A program made the position numbers and the translations under genes. The notes under the pieces are model-generated. The model did not search any database. It saw only the letters and a program-made list of their open reading frames with translations, and was not told where the DNA came from. A stretch of DNA of 11,207 bases from Fidelibacterota bacterium (GTDB taxonomy: Bacteria; Fidelibacterota; Marinisomatia; SCGC-AAA003-L08; D37C17), in contig JABHHG010000231.1 of the NCBI GenBank assembly GCA_018671635.1, forward strand, positions 1 through 11,207. Reading direction: 5' to 3'. Positions 1-7,942 of this stretch are shown piece by piece; position 1 is the first letter of the stretch, and each line of letters begins with the position of its first letter.

Positions 1-1
1 A

Positions 2-613
2 AATATAATTTCTGTAATTAATGGAGATGCACAAAATTATGGATTTAGTATTAGTGCAAATGAGGACTCTGGGATAATTTTAGGATTTTCATTTTCTGGG
101 GCTATTATTCCTGCAGGGATAGGTAAATTATTTTCTTTAGAATTAGATGGTACCCCAACAGAAATTACAAATATTATCATCTCTGATGGCTCTGCAAATA
201 GTGTCAACTTCACTTTCGACGCCACTTATTTTTCAACTAGCTTAGAAATGACCGGAATTTCTAAACTGACCATTTTTTCATCATCAATTACTACTTTACA
301 AGTGGGTGATGAAATTGGTATTTTTGATTCAAATGGAATTCTAAACTATAATGATTGCTCAAACCAAATAGGTGAACTATTAGTTGGCTCAAGTACATGG
401 CAGGGTGAACAATTAAATATAGTGAGTATAGGCTCTGTTGATTATTGTGATATTGGAGAAGTTCAACTTTCGGGATTTCAATTAAGCAATCCTATTATTA
501 TTAAAATATGGGATGTTAGTGAACAAACGCTAAAAATTGCTGCTCCTGAATATTCATCCGGAAGTGGGTTATTTTCAGATGTACTTACAGTTATTTCTGA
601 ACTTAGTTTTTAA
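2..613 (+). CDS. Secreted protein with cohesin-like and C-terminal beta-rich module (5' partial)
   Basis: The frame is open from the window edge, so this is the last 203 residues of a longer protein; the ATG at 248 is internal and not a credible start. Residues 1-75 or so (with GFSFSGAIIPAGIGKLFSLE) look like the end of a cohesin-type beta-sandwich: hydrophobic strands, a 'G-x-IPAG-G-L' turn, then 'I-x-I-SD-x-x-A'. Residues 83-203 form a second module with 'LQVGDEIGIFDSNG', 'GELLVGSSTWQGEQL' and 'IIIKIWDVSEQT'. I recall this pairing from secreted proteins of Marinimicrobia, where the module often sits near the C terminus. Two cysteines (in YNDC and VDYC) could form a disulfide. No type IX secretion sorting tail or membrane anchor is visible. 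The stop codon overlaps the ATPase start by one base, so the gene is probably co-transcribed with the transporter. Function unknown; exported location is inferred from family resemblance because the N terminus is missing. Confidence 0.8.
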   Translation, partial: NIISVINGDAQNYGFSISANEDSGIILGFSFSGAIIPAGIGKLFSLELDGTPTEITNIIISDGSANSVNFTFDATYFSTSLEMTGISKLTIFSSSITTLQVGDEIGIFDSNGILNYNDCSNQIGELLVGSSTWQGEQLNIVSIGSVDYCDIGEVQLSGFQLSNPIIIKIWDVSEQTLKIAAPEYSSGSGLFSDVLTVISELSF

Positions 614-1602
614 TGTCAATCCATATTCAGAACATTTCAAAAAGTTTCACCTCTTTTAAGCGTGAAGCTGGGCTCAAAGGGGCCTTTCAATCCTTTATAA
701 ATCGTAAATATGAAACATTTCATGCACTTCAAAACATCAATTTAGATGTTGATTCGGGTGAAATTGTAGGTATTTTGGGTGAAAATGGAGCTGGAAAAAC
801 TACCCTAATTAAGCTAATGGTTGGTTTATTGTATCCAACTGATGGTAGTATCCATATTGATGGTTATACTCCATGGAAACGAAAAAATGAGTTTCTAAAA
901 CAGATTTCGGTAGTAATGGGCCAAAAAAATCAACTTTGGTGGGATATACCTGCCTCCGAATCTTTCCTTTTAAATCAAAAAATATATGAGATTCCACAAG
1001 CTGAGTATAAAAAAACATTAGAAGAATTAGTTCAACTTCTTAATGTTGAAGATAAATTAAATGTTCAAGTTCGGCGATTATCTTTAGGTGAACGAATGAA
1101 AATGGAAATTATTGCGGCCCTTTTACATAAGCCCAAATTTATTTTATTAGATGAACCCACCATTGGTTTAGATGTTATATCACAATCCAAAATAAGGGAA
1201 TTTATAAAATTCTATAATGAGGAGCATAATTCGACCTTTCTATTAACTAGTCATTATATGAATGATATTCAAGCATTGTGTGATCGCGTATTTGTGATTC
1301 ATAAAGGGCATGGTCTTTATGATGGGAATTTTAATGCACTTGTAAATAAAATTAAACCACAGAAGAAGTTAATTTTTGAATTTCCTCATGCGCCTGCAGA
1401 AGATATGATTGTAAGCCTTCAGCAAGAATTTGAATTTAATTTGATTAGAAATGTGGTGACTGCTGAACTCCCCGACAAACAACTGACAAAGCTTTTGGGT
1501 AGTTTGTTTAAGTTGGACGATCCCGTAACATTTTCTGTTGAAGAACTCCCTGTTGAAGATACCATGAGAACATTTTTTAGCAATCCTGAAAAGTTTCTGT
1601 AA
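613..1602 (+). CDS. ABC-2 type transporter ATP-binding protein (COG4586-like)
   Basis: This 329-residue protein is the ATPase that would power the two permeases encoded downstream, on the cytoplasmic face of the inner membrane. All nucleotide-binding motifs are intact: Walker A GENGAGKTT (56-64), Q-loop in VVMGQKNQLWWD (Q104), signature LSLGE (156-160), Walker B FILLDEP (176-182), D-loop GLD (185-187) and switch histidine H214 in LTSHYMND. The GQxxQLWWD stretch after the Q-loop is distinctive of the COG4586 group of uncharacterised ABC-2 ATPases, which normally sits with COG4587 and COG3694 permeases, as here. Residues 245-329 are the usual C-terminal extension of drug- or polysaccharide-type ABC-2 ATPases. 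The start ATG shares its A with the preceding stop (TAATG), and no Shine-Dalgarno sequence is seen, so translation probably depends on coupling. The assignment to an ABC ATPase is certain; the substrate is unknown. Confidence 0.96.
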   Translation: MSIHIQNISKSFTSFKREAGLKGAFQSFINRKYETFHALQNINLDVDSGEIVGILGENGAGKTTLIKLMVGLLYPTDGSIHIDGYTPWKRKNEFLKQISVVMGQKNQLWWDIPASESFLLNQKIYEIPQAEYKKTLEELVQLLNVEDKLNVQVRRLSLGERMKMEIIAALLHKPKFILLDEPTIGLDVISQSKIREFIKFYNEEHNSTFLLTSHYMNDIQALCDRVFVIHKGHGLYDGNFNALVNKIKPQKKLIFEFPHAPAEDMIVSLQQEFEFNLIRNVVTAELPDKQLTKLLGSLFKLDDPVTFSVEELPVEDTMRTFFSNPEKFL

Positions 1603-2411
1603 TGTTTAAATTTTTGAAAAAATATTCTGCTGTAATCAAGATGACATGGATACAGACGCTTGAATATAGGGCCAATTTATATGTTGGCCTTTTTTCTATT
1701 CTTTCAGGTATTTTCATTGAGTATCTAATTTGGAAACAAATTTTTGTGGCACGTGGTACTGAATTAATTCGGGGATTTACTTTAAATGAATTAGTTGCAT
1801 TTATTTTTTTATCCATGATTGTTGGGCAATTAAAATCTTCATGGGTTACATCGATAGAAATGATAGACGCAATTAGAAGTGGCGGATTAAACAAATATTT
1901 AATTCGACCCATTTCATTTTACACTTATCATTTAATGATGTTCATTGGCCAGAACTCGCTCTTCTATATGGCATATTTCACATTGATTGCAGCCTTTCCA
2001 TTTATTTTTCCAGGATTGGCATTTACCACAAATTTTCAAGTTTTTGGATTTTTGGCCGCACTCTTTTTGGCAGTCTATTTATCGTATAATATGTATTATA
2101 TAATGGTTTGTATTTCTTTTTGGTTTCATGAGGTTCGTGCACTGGTAATTGCATATAATATTGCAAATATTATTTTATCGGGACAAATCATTCCGCTTCG
2201 GTTCTTTCCAGAAATGTACTTAAAAATAATTACGTTTACACCATTACCATTTTTGGTTGACTTCCCTGTAAGTATTGCCACAGGACAATTACCTACAGAT
2301 ATGTGGGCCTCAAAATTTTTCTTGGGATTTTGTTGGTGCCTAATTACGTGGGGCATTGGTAAAACCCTTTACTACTTCGGTATAAAGCAGTATGGAGGTT
2401 ATGGTGCGTAG
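1602..2411 (+). CDS. ABC-2 type transporter permease, COG4587-like
   Basis: A 269-residue, strongly hydrophobic inner-membrane protein with about six predicted membrane segments (roughly 28-47, 62-78, 110-138, 146-170, 178-198 and 236-260). After a short basic cytoplasmic N terminus it has 'EYRANLYVG' entering helix 1. A cytoplasmic 'SGGLNKYLIRPISF' element (93-106) is of the kind that contacts the ATPase in this family. The segment 'LSGQIIPLRFFP' followed by 'FTPLPFLVDFPVSIATG' (192-228) is the hallmark pattern of COG4587 permeases. It overlaps the ATPase stop by one base (TAATG) and is followed by an overlapping second permease. The two permeases probably form a heterodimer over an ATPase dimer. 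Related transporters have been assigned to export of small molecules or lipids, but nothing here identifies the cargo. Confidence 0.92.
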   Translation: MFKFLKKYSAVIKMTWIQTLEYRANLYVGLFSILSGIFIEYLIWKQIFVARGTELIRGFTLNELVAFIFLSMIVGQLKSSWVTSIEMIDAIRSGGLNKYLIRPISFYTYHLMMFIGQNSLFYMAYFTLIAAFPFIFPGLAFTTNFQVFGFLAALFLAVYLSYNMYYIMVCISFWFHEVRALVIAYNIANIILSGQIIPLRFFPEMYLKIITFTPLPFLVDFPVSIATGQLPTDMWASKFFLGFCWCLITWGIGKTLYYFGIKQYGGYGA

Positions 2412-3192
2412 ATATTTAAATCTATGGGGGTCATTCTTTGCCAATAGCTTAACTCGCGATATGGAATACAAAGCCAATTTGATTGGTGGAATCATTGTTG
2501 ATATTATATTTTATAGTGTTCAGTATTTTTTCTTTTCGATAATATATTCTTATGTTGATACATTGGGTTCATTTACACGAGAAGATGTAATGGTATTCTT
2601 AATTATCACTTTTATATCTGACACGGTTTATATGTTCTTGTTTTCTGGAAATCTATTTCCATTAAATAGATTGGTGGTACAAGGCGATTTAGATTTTATG
2701 CTTCTAAAGCCAATCAATTCACAATTTTTGGTTTCATTTAGATATGTAAAATCATATGCTATATTTTCATTAGTAATTTTAGTGTTAATGCTTCTACGTC
2801 AAAGTAGCCTTCATTCGGCGGATATTGGTTTAATGAATTATTTATATTTTTCTATTTCCTTCTTTTGTGGACTTGTTATTTGGTATTCTCTTGACTTTTT
2901 GATTGCATGCCTAACTTTTTGGTTTAAAAATTTTACAGTTGGAGGTTGGTTAAGTCATGAACTTTTAAAATTTTCTTCTCGACCAGATTCTATTTATACA
3001 GGAATAACACGAAAAATATTGTTTAGTTTAGTTCCCATGGCATTAGTGTCGTCAGTGCCTGCACGCATGCTACTCTATGGATTGAACGTTAAACTATTGA
3101 TGTTTCAGATTACAATCTCTCTAAGTTTTGTTATAATGACATTTTGGGTATGGAAACGAGGGCTTCTCCGTTATGAAAGCGCTTCAAGTTAA
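2392..3192 (+). CDS. ABC-2 type transporter permease, COG3694-like
   Basis: A 266-residue inner-membrane protein with about six membrane segments (roughly 28-52, 66-86, 120-137, 148-175, 208-228 and 236-255). It parallels the upstream permease: 'EYKANLIGG' before helix 1 and 'QGDLDFMLLKPINS' (97-110) in place of 'SGGLNKYLIRPISF'. This makes it a diverged paralogous half-transporter. The 'FSSRPDSIYTG' then 'LVPMALVSSVPARML' stretch (194-227) is typical of COG3694 permeases. The start is uncertain. ATG 2392 gives a 20-base overlap with the preceding gene. ATG 2401 and GTG 2404 are in frame, and the GGAGG at 2394-2398 lies five bases before GTG 2404, a good Shine-Dalgarno distance, so the true protein may begin at residue 4 or 5. 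It is the last gene of the first unit. The family call is firm; the cargo is unknown. Confidence 0.92.
   Translation: MEVMVRRYLNLWGSFFANSLTRDMEYKANLIGGIIVDIIFYSVQYFFFSIIYSYVDTLGSFTREDVMVFLIITFISDTVYMFLFSGNLFPLNRLVVQGDLDFMLLKPINSQFLVSFRYVKSYAIFSLVILVLMLLRQSSLHSADIGLMNYLYFSISFFCGLVIWYSLDFLIACLTFWFKNFTVGGWLSHELLKFSSRPDSIYTGITRKILFSLVPMALVSSVPARMLLYGLNVKLLMFQITISLSFVIMTFWVWKRGLLRYESASS
2394..2406 (+). promoter_or_regulatory. Shine-Dalgarno GGAGG favouring a downstream start
   Basis: GGAGG (2394-2398) lies inside the first codons of the longest reading frame. It is two bases from ATG 2401 and five bases from GTG 2404. A ribosome bound here would more naturally start at GTG 2404 (VRRYLNLW...) than at ATG 2392. 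The preceding gene stops at 2409-2411, so the overlap would shrink to a few bases. Confidence 0.4.
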
Positions 3193-3322
3193 ATTTATTT
3201 TTTTGTTGTTGCTCACTAATATTCCTTTTTATTATTCATAACTTCTTTTCGTTGTTACATTCAATTTATTGATAATTAAATATTAAATATTAAATATGAA
3301 GAGATTTTTTAAGGAACAATGA
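3193..3322 (+). promoter_or_regulatory. Intergenic region, probable promoter of the second unit
   Basis: This is the only gap over 50 bases between genes in the window and must separate or link the transporter unit and the exported-protein unit. It is very AT-rich. A TTGATA (3269-3274) could be a -35 element, but the candidate -10 hexamers behind it (for example TTAAAT at 3290-3295) match poorly and the spacing is short. No clear Bacteroidota-type TTTG/TAnnTTTG pair was found. There is no stable hairpin plus T-run that would serve as a terminator for the transporter unit, so read-through is possible. The promoter assignment rests mainly on the gap. Confidence 0.35.
3275..3295 (+). repeat. Three tandem copies of a 7-bp unit (ATTAAAT)
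   Basis: ATTAAAT occurs three times head-to-tail with no mismatch, ending 27 bases before the GTG start of the large secreted protein. It lies in the likely promoter or 5' leader. A change in copy number would shift upstream elements by seven bases. Chance is a real possibility because the region is so AT-rich. Confidence 0.7.
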
Positions 3323-3330
3323 GTGATTAA
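3311..3330 (+). promoter_or_regulatory. Ribosome binding site and GTG start nested in a mini-ORF
   Basis: AAGGA (3311-3315) is followed by ATGAGTGATTAA. The ATG at 3319 opens a frame that stops after three codons (Met-Ser-Asp-stop, 3319-3330). The GTG at 3323 opens the 1145-residue frame and lies seven bases after AAGGA, the better spacing. The GTG is therefore chosen as the start. It also gives a complete signal peptide, and the next in-frame ATG is far inside the mature protein (residue 71). Confidence 0.55.
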
Positions 3331-6300
3331 TTTTTTTAAAAATTATACAAGAGTATTTTTAGTAGGTGTATTAACATTCACCACATTTTCGTATTCTCAA
3401 GAAGCTACGATAGATTTGACTATTTTACCCTCGGGTCAGTACACGCTTTCTGATTGGAATAATTCAAATCTTAATTTGTGGTATGCCACTATCATTAATT
3501 ATGATAGTAAACCCAAACTGCTAAATGTGGAAATGAAGTTTTATATAACAGATAGTGGTGAACCGGATATTTGGGGAATAACAGATACATATGAGTTACA
3601 GCCTGGAGGCAGCCTGCAATTGAGTAATAATAATTTTTCATATGATGAAATGTTATCAGGAATCTGTGGTGGAGTTTGCTACTCTCAGTTGGACGAATTT
3701 ATAAATACAATAGAGACCACCGGCTCTCTCCCTCCTGGCGATTATACAATACAATTAACCCTTTGGGAAAATTTAGAATTATATGCTGAATATCTTGGGA
3801 ACGAGAATTTTATTGATGCCAAATTTAGCAAATCTCTAAGTTTATACAGTCAGAATTTATTAGACGAGGATTCTTCAACTATTCATAACGAAAATGTATC
3901 TTTAATTAATTTAGTAGATCCTCCACCAAATACGGCTATTCATGACCCAAACCCTTGGTTTAGATGGGATTCACCAGGTTTTTCTAATGGAATTGAGATT
4001 AATTATCGTGTGCGTGTATACCTTTTTCACCCAGAATACCACAGTACATATACGGATGCAATTGAAGATGATAATTTTCTTTACTTTGATTCTGGGTGGG
4101 ATGAAAATATTGTTACTGAAACGGGTAATATTCAACAGATTTCTGTACAATACCCTTCAAGCTCAAGAGAGTTAGTATGTGGATTTCAATATATTTGGTT
4201 AGTTCATGCACGCGACGTTCCAATCTCTTCAGATACTGGAGTATGGGGGTGGCCTGAACCCATTCGGTCTACATTAAATATGTTTAGTTATGGTGAGAAG
4301 ATTAAGCCAAGTATGGTTGTCTCCCCTTCAATGAGTGCTGAGGTGAGTACAGTTAGGCCATCTTTTTATGTAGAGCCCATATCTTGTGCCAACTCTTATG
4401 AAATTTGGCTATCTGATTCAGAAGATTCTGAAGTAGAGAATCCTATTTGGGCAAGTGGAACTTTAGAATCGAATATTACGGTTTATCCTTTTGATGCAAC
4501 AGGGCTCTCTCCCAATACCGATTATAAATGGAAAATTAGAATAAATCCTGATGGTGAGCCTAGCCCATGGAGTGAAGTGTTTGATTTTTTTATAGCTAAT
4601 TATACCCTAGATAATCCTGCTTCAGAACAGATAATATATATGGTTACACCCACCTTTTACTATAGTGGTCCAGCTGATATTGCAGGGTTTGAACTTCGCA
4701 TTAGTAATAGTGAGGATCCACTTGTAGCGTTAGGAAATATATTTAATGAGAATATTGCCTTAATGCCTTATGCATTACCCAATAATATACCAATCGGTTT
4801 ATTGCCAGGACAAATTTATTTTTGGAAACTAATCTTTTTAGATGGGAATGATAATATTATTGGCGAAATAGATGATTACTCTCTTGTAGAAAGTTTTTCT
4901 ATAGCTGAAGTAGAAATAAATTCGCCTTCAGAGGGTGCGTCTAATTTAACCCTAACCCCATCCTTCATGTGGGATGGCCCAACTGGCGTTGCTCAATATG
5001 AAATATCAATATCAGGCGATGATGACCCCTCTATTGAGAGCCCATTTTTCACTTCAAATATATCAGGGACATTTTTTCAATACCCACAATTTTCAGACCA
5101 TCCGTTGGAAACAGGAGCATTATATTATTGGAAAGTTGTTCCATTAGATATTAATGAAAATAGAGGTTCATCATCTGATTACTTTTCTTTTTCAACATCT
5201 ACTGGAACAAATATTTCAACTGATGCAGCCACTTCATCTAAACCAGAATTTTCATTAACGGTAGGAACCGAGAGCGCTCCCAAAGACATTATAATAAATT
5301 TGCTAGCAGGTGTTTCAGGTGCAGAAGAATATCTTATTTATATTGCTCTCGATCAGGAAATGGATGCATATTTAACCGAGTTAAATTTAGTTGAAAATCA
5401 ATCAGAGATAGTTTTAGACGGTACAGATTTAGAATGGGGACTAACTATTTATATACAAATTCATGCCATGATTGATGGTGAAATTTTTGGAGATGAGTCT
5501 TCAGTACAGCTTGTAAATTTACCCGAGAAACCTGGAAGTGACGAACAAATAGGGATTATGGTAACATTAGAAGATGGAAGTACACAACCCATTATTGAGA
5601 TTTCTAATCCTATTACAAATGCACTTGACTACATTGTAGAAATTGCAACAGACTCCGAGATGAGTGAGGTATTTTATTTTGGGATTGTATTTGATGATAT
5701 GCCTACCACATATCCCGAATCTGAGATACCTTTAATTTATGGTCAAAGTTATTATATTCAAGTATCTGCAACAGATGATGATGGGCTGCATGGTGTTCCA
5801 TCTGCTGTAGTTACTGTTTTTATTCCAAATGTTATTCCTCCCCAACTTGGTGAGATATTTTCATGGGAAGCCTCTGTTCCGGCCTCAAATACATATCAAA
5901 TTCAAATTAGTACAACAGATGATTTCTCATCTTTGGTGATAGATGAAGCTATTGAAGGTCTTTCTTATACTCTCCCTGATGATTTATTAGCTCATGGAAC
6001 AATGCATTATTGGCGAGTTCAGGGGATTGATGCTGAAGGTGGACTTTTTGGGAGTGAGAGTACCATACAATATTTTGAAACTGAAGGTGAACAATTAGTC
6101 ATTGAGGAAATTGAGGGTGGTCAAATAGTCTTGCTACAACTCCCCCCATCTGGAGAAGAAGTAAGTACAACTCAACCTTCATTTCAATGGGAGGCAATAG
6201 AATCAGCTGAAAAATACGAGATTAGAGTTAGTACTACAGAAGACTATTCCCAAATCATTTGGGAATCCTCAAATATTGCCCAAAGCAGTGTACAGTTTCC

Positions 6301-6760
6301 ATCAACTGGTGGTGATCCATTAGTTACACAGACCCCCTATTATTGGACGGTTCGTGCAATTGCTGCAGATATTGCATTAGGTGCATTTAGCGAATCATTT
6401 ATTTTTACGGTTTCTGAAGATAATACGCCCGTACTTACTGGGCCGATTAGTGGAACTTCAGAAACGAATCTTCCATTTTTTACGTGGAATAAAATTCCTC
6501 GTGCAACTTCGTATGGGCTTGTACTGGGAAGTAATGAAGATTGTACACAAATAATTTTAGAGAATCAAGCTCTTGCTGAGAAACAATTTCAGTATCCATC
6601 GGATTCACCTCCATTGGGATATGACATATCTTATTTTTGGAAAGTTATTGCCTATGATGAGAATGGATCACCTTTAGGTGATTATAGTGCAATCGCTACT
6701 TTTAAAACACCTAGCGGAGTTATTGAGATTGAATTTATATTTGAAGAAGGTGGTGACTAA
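3323..6760 (+). CDS. Large exported protein of about nine Ig/FN3-like modules
   Basis: The 1145-residue product begins with a signal peptide (basic MINFFKNYTR, hydrophobic 11-24, probable cleavage near SYS-QEA at 25-26). Residues 27-185 form a distinct N-terminal domain with C115 and C119 in GGV-spaced positions. From about 195 to 1128 the chain is a series of roughly 85-125-residue beta-sandwich modules. Each has 'P-x-F-x-W' near its start, 'YEIRVS-x-x-x-D' in the middle and 'YYWKVxAxDxxG' near its end; examples are 547-610, 842-905, 952-1010 and 1051-1117. Modules near 640-733 and 737-834 are degenerate and lack the tryptophans. A short acidic tail (IEIEFIFEEGGD) closes the protein, with no membrane anchor or sorting domain seen. 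FN3-like arrays of this kind usually act as extracellular or periplasmic scaffolds or adhesins; no catalytic motif was found. The stop abuts the FecR-gene ATG (TAAATG, zero spacing), so the two are probably translated together. Exact role unknown. Confidence 0.9.
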   Translation: MINFFKNYTRVFLVGVLTFTTFSYSQEATIDLTILPSGQYTLSDWNNSNLNLWYATIINYDSKPKLLNVEMKFYITDSGEPDIWGITDTYELQPGGSLQLSNNNFSYDEMLSGICGGVCYSQLDEFINTIETTGSLPPGDYTIQLTLWENLELYAEYLGNENFIDAKFSKSLSLYSQNLLDEDSSTIHNENVSLINLVDPPPNTAIHDPNPWFRWDSPGFSNGIEINYRVRVYLFHPEYHSTYTDAIEDDNFLYFDSGWDENIVTETGNIQQISVQYPSSSRELVCGFQYIWLVHARDVPISSDTGVWGWPEPIRSTLNMFSYGEKIKPSMVVSPSMSAEVSTVRPSFYVEPISCANSYEIWLSDSEDSEVENPIWASGTLESNITVYPFDATGLSPNTDYKWKIRINPDGEPSPWSEVFDFFIANYTLDNPASEQIIYMVTPTFYYSGPADIAGFELRISNSEDPLVALGNIFNENIALMPYALPNNIPIGLLPGQIYFWKLIFLDGNDNIIGEIDDYSLVESFSIAEVEINSPSEGASNLTLTPSFMWDGPTGVAQYEISISGDDDPSIESPFFTSNISGTFFQYPQFSDHPLETGALYYWKVVPLDINENRGSSSDYFSFSTSTGTNISTDAATSSKPEFSLTVGTESAPKDIIINLLAGVSGAEEYLIYIALDQEMDAYLTELNLVENQSEIVLDGTDLEWGLTIYIQIHAMIDGEIFGDESSVQLVNLPEKPGSDEQIGIMVTLEDGSTQPIIEISNPITNALDYIVEIATDSEMSEVFYFGIVFDDMPTTYPESEIPLIYGQSYYIQVSATDDDGLHGVPSAVVTVFIPNVIPPQLGEIFSWEASVPASNTYQIQISTTDDFSSLVIDEAIEGLSYTLPDDLLAHGTMHYWRVQGIDAEGGLFGSESTIQYFETEGEQLVIEEIEGGQIVLLQLPPSGEEVSTTQPSFQWEAIESAEKYEIRVSTTEDYSQIIWESSNIAQSSVQFPSTGGDPLVTQTPYYWTVRAIAADIALGAFSESFIFTVSEDNTPVLTGPISGTSETNLPFFTWNKIPRATSYGLVLGSNEDCTQIILENQALAEKQFQYPSDSPPLGYDISYFWKVIAYDENGSPLGDYSAIATFKTPSGVIEIEFIFEEGGD

Positions 6761-7942
6761 ATGAATATCAAATTAAAATTAATTGTCCTCGTTTATTTAT
6801 TTGTAGCTACAATGCTATATGGAGAAGCACGAGTGGTAGCAGCGATTTCTTCTATGAAGGGGAATGTACAAATTCGAGCTGCAAGTAATCGTAAGTATGG
6901 TACCGCTTATAAAGGTCAAATGATTAAGACCGGAGATTGGTTGAAAACGGATAAAAATGTATTTGTAGCGATTGTTTTTTTAGATGGTTCTAATGTAAAA
7001 ATCCAATCAAATACTGAAATTGAGATTAAGAGTTCACGAGTGACGGCAAAAGAATTGAAAACTCAAATGTATATTGCTGAAGGTCAAGCATGGAGTAAGG
7101 TATCTAAACAAAATAAGGGTGAGTTTAAAATTAAAACTCCCACGGCTGTTGCATCTGTAAAAGGTACGGAATTTGATGTAGAATTTGATGATTTAGCTCA
7201 GTCTACGTCTCTTGTTGTTTTAGAAGGTGAAGTCTCATTTGGTGATGGTATTAATGATATTCTTACTGGTGCAATGGAAGGTGCAACTGTGGTTAAAGAT
7301 GAACCGCCTACAAAGTTCAAGGTAGCTAAAGAAGATTTACCTCAGTGGCAGAATGATACGGATCCGGCATGGGAGTTAAGTCTAACACCTAATAGAACGG
7401 GTAAGCAGCCGGTCAATCAGCCAATGAAAGTCTCAGTTCAAGTAATGAATACAAAGACTAAGGACTCCGATAATAGCTATAATAATGAGGTTCAAGTTTC
7501 AGTTGATAGCGATTTATTATTTGTCTCAAATAATGGCTCTGCTTGGTCTAATACTGCAAATATAACTATTATGGATGGTAAAGGTACTGTCCATGTTAAA
7601 GGTGGGGATGAAGGTAAATCGTCAATTATTATTACCGCAGAGGATTCTGAATCAAGTAAACTTCAATTTGAATTTTATATTTCTAAATCTCAAAAACGTT
7701 CAATGGGAGGAAAGTTATCAGAACTTGCCAATAAGAAGGGACTTTCTGGTATTGCTGATGTAATTTCTGGAAAATCCTTGCAATCCACTTCAGTTGTGGC
7801 AGGTTCAGCAAATATTGATGATGTTTTACAGAAAGTTGATACCGGTGAGTTAGAAATTTCAGATAAAGTAATAGAAACAAAATCAGACGGATCCGTAACT
7901 ATTAAGTTAATTATTAGGCCGAGAAAGCAGGATAATAATTAA
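6761..7942 (+). CDS. Exported FecR-domain protein with C-terminal Ig-like domain
   Basis: A 393-residue protein with a signal peptide (MNIKLK then hydrophobic 7-20, probable cleavage near LYG-EA at 21-22). A FecR domain follows at about 28-165. It shows TGDWLKT (57-63), FLDGSNVKIQSNTEIEI (74-90), the family's TPTAVASVKGTEFDVEF signature (126-142) and VLEGEVSF (153-160). Residues 205-305 look like an invasin/Big-type Ig domain (strands around VSVQVMN, VQVSVDSD and GTVHVKGGDEGKSSIIITAED). Residues 310-393 are an uncharacterised basic and polar tail ending KLIIRPRKQDNN. Classical FecR is an inner-membrane anti-sigma regulator. This one has no cytoplasmic anti-sigma segment, no internal membrane helix and no FecI-type sigma gene beside it, so it belongs to the exported FecR-domain group and probably works in the periplasm. 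AAGGTGG just before the ATG is a weak ribosome site. Its stop overlaps the next start (TAATG), tying it to the barrel protein. Domain call is firm; role inferred. Confidence 0.92.
   Translation: MNIKLKLIVLVYLFVATMLYGEARVVAAISSMKGNVQIRAASNRKYGTAYKGQMIKTGDWLKTDKNVFVAIVFLDGSNVKIQSNTEIEIKSSRVTAKELKTQMYIAEGQAWSKVSKQNKGEFKIKTPTAVASVKGTEFDVEFDDLAQSTSLVVLEGEVSFGDGINDILTGAMEGATVVKDEPPTKFKVAKEDLPQWQNDTDPAWELSLTPNRTGKQPVNQPMKVSVQVMNTKTKDSDNSYNNEVQVSVDSDLLFVSNNGSAWSNTANITIMDGKGTVHVKGGDEGKSSIIITAEDSESSKLQFEFYISKSQKRSMGGKLSELANKKGLSGIADVISGKSLQSTSVVAGSANIDDVLQKVDTGELEISDKVIETKSDGSVTIKLIIRPRKQDNN

Noticed and set aside
248..613. Separate 121-residue gene starting at ATG 248
   Set aside because: The same frame is open to the window's left edge and the upstream residues form a continuous beta-rich domain, so this ATG is internal to a longer partial gene. 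No signal peptide or ribosome site is seen at 248.
1577..1912. Antisense 111-codon open frame
   Set aside because: It lies opposite the ATPase end and the first permease, whose motifs are clear. Its translation has no recognisable domain.
3175..3215. Terminator after the transporter genes
   Set aside because: AAGCGCTT (3177-3184) is palindromic but leaves no loop and lies inside the coding end; the later T-run has no stem before it.
3942..4175. Same-strand 77-codon frame inside the large scaffold gene
   Set aside because: It overlaps the first Ig-like module in another frame; the main frame has clear repeat structure and this one has no sensible features.
6761..7942. Classical FecR anti-sigma regulator
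   Set aside because: There is a signal peptide at the N terminus in place of a cytoplasmic anti-sigma segment, and no sigma factor gene lies in the window.
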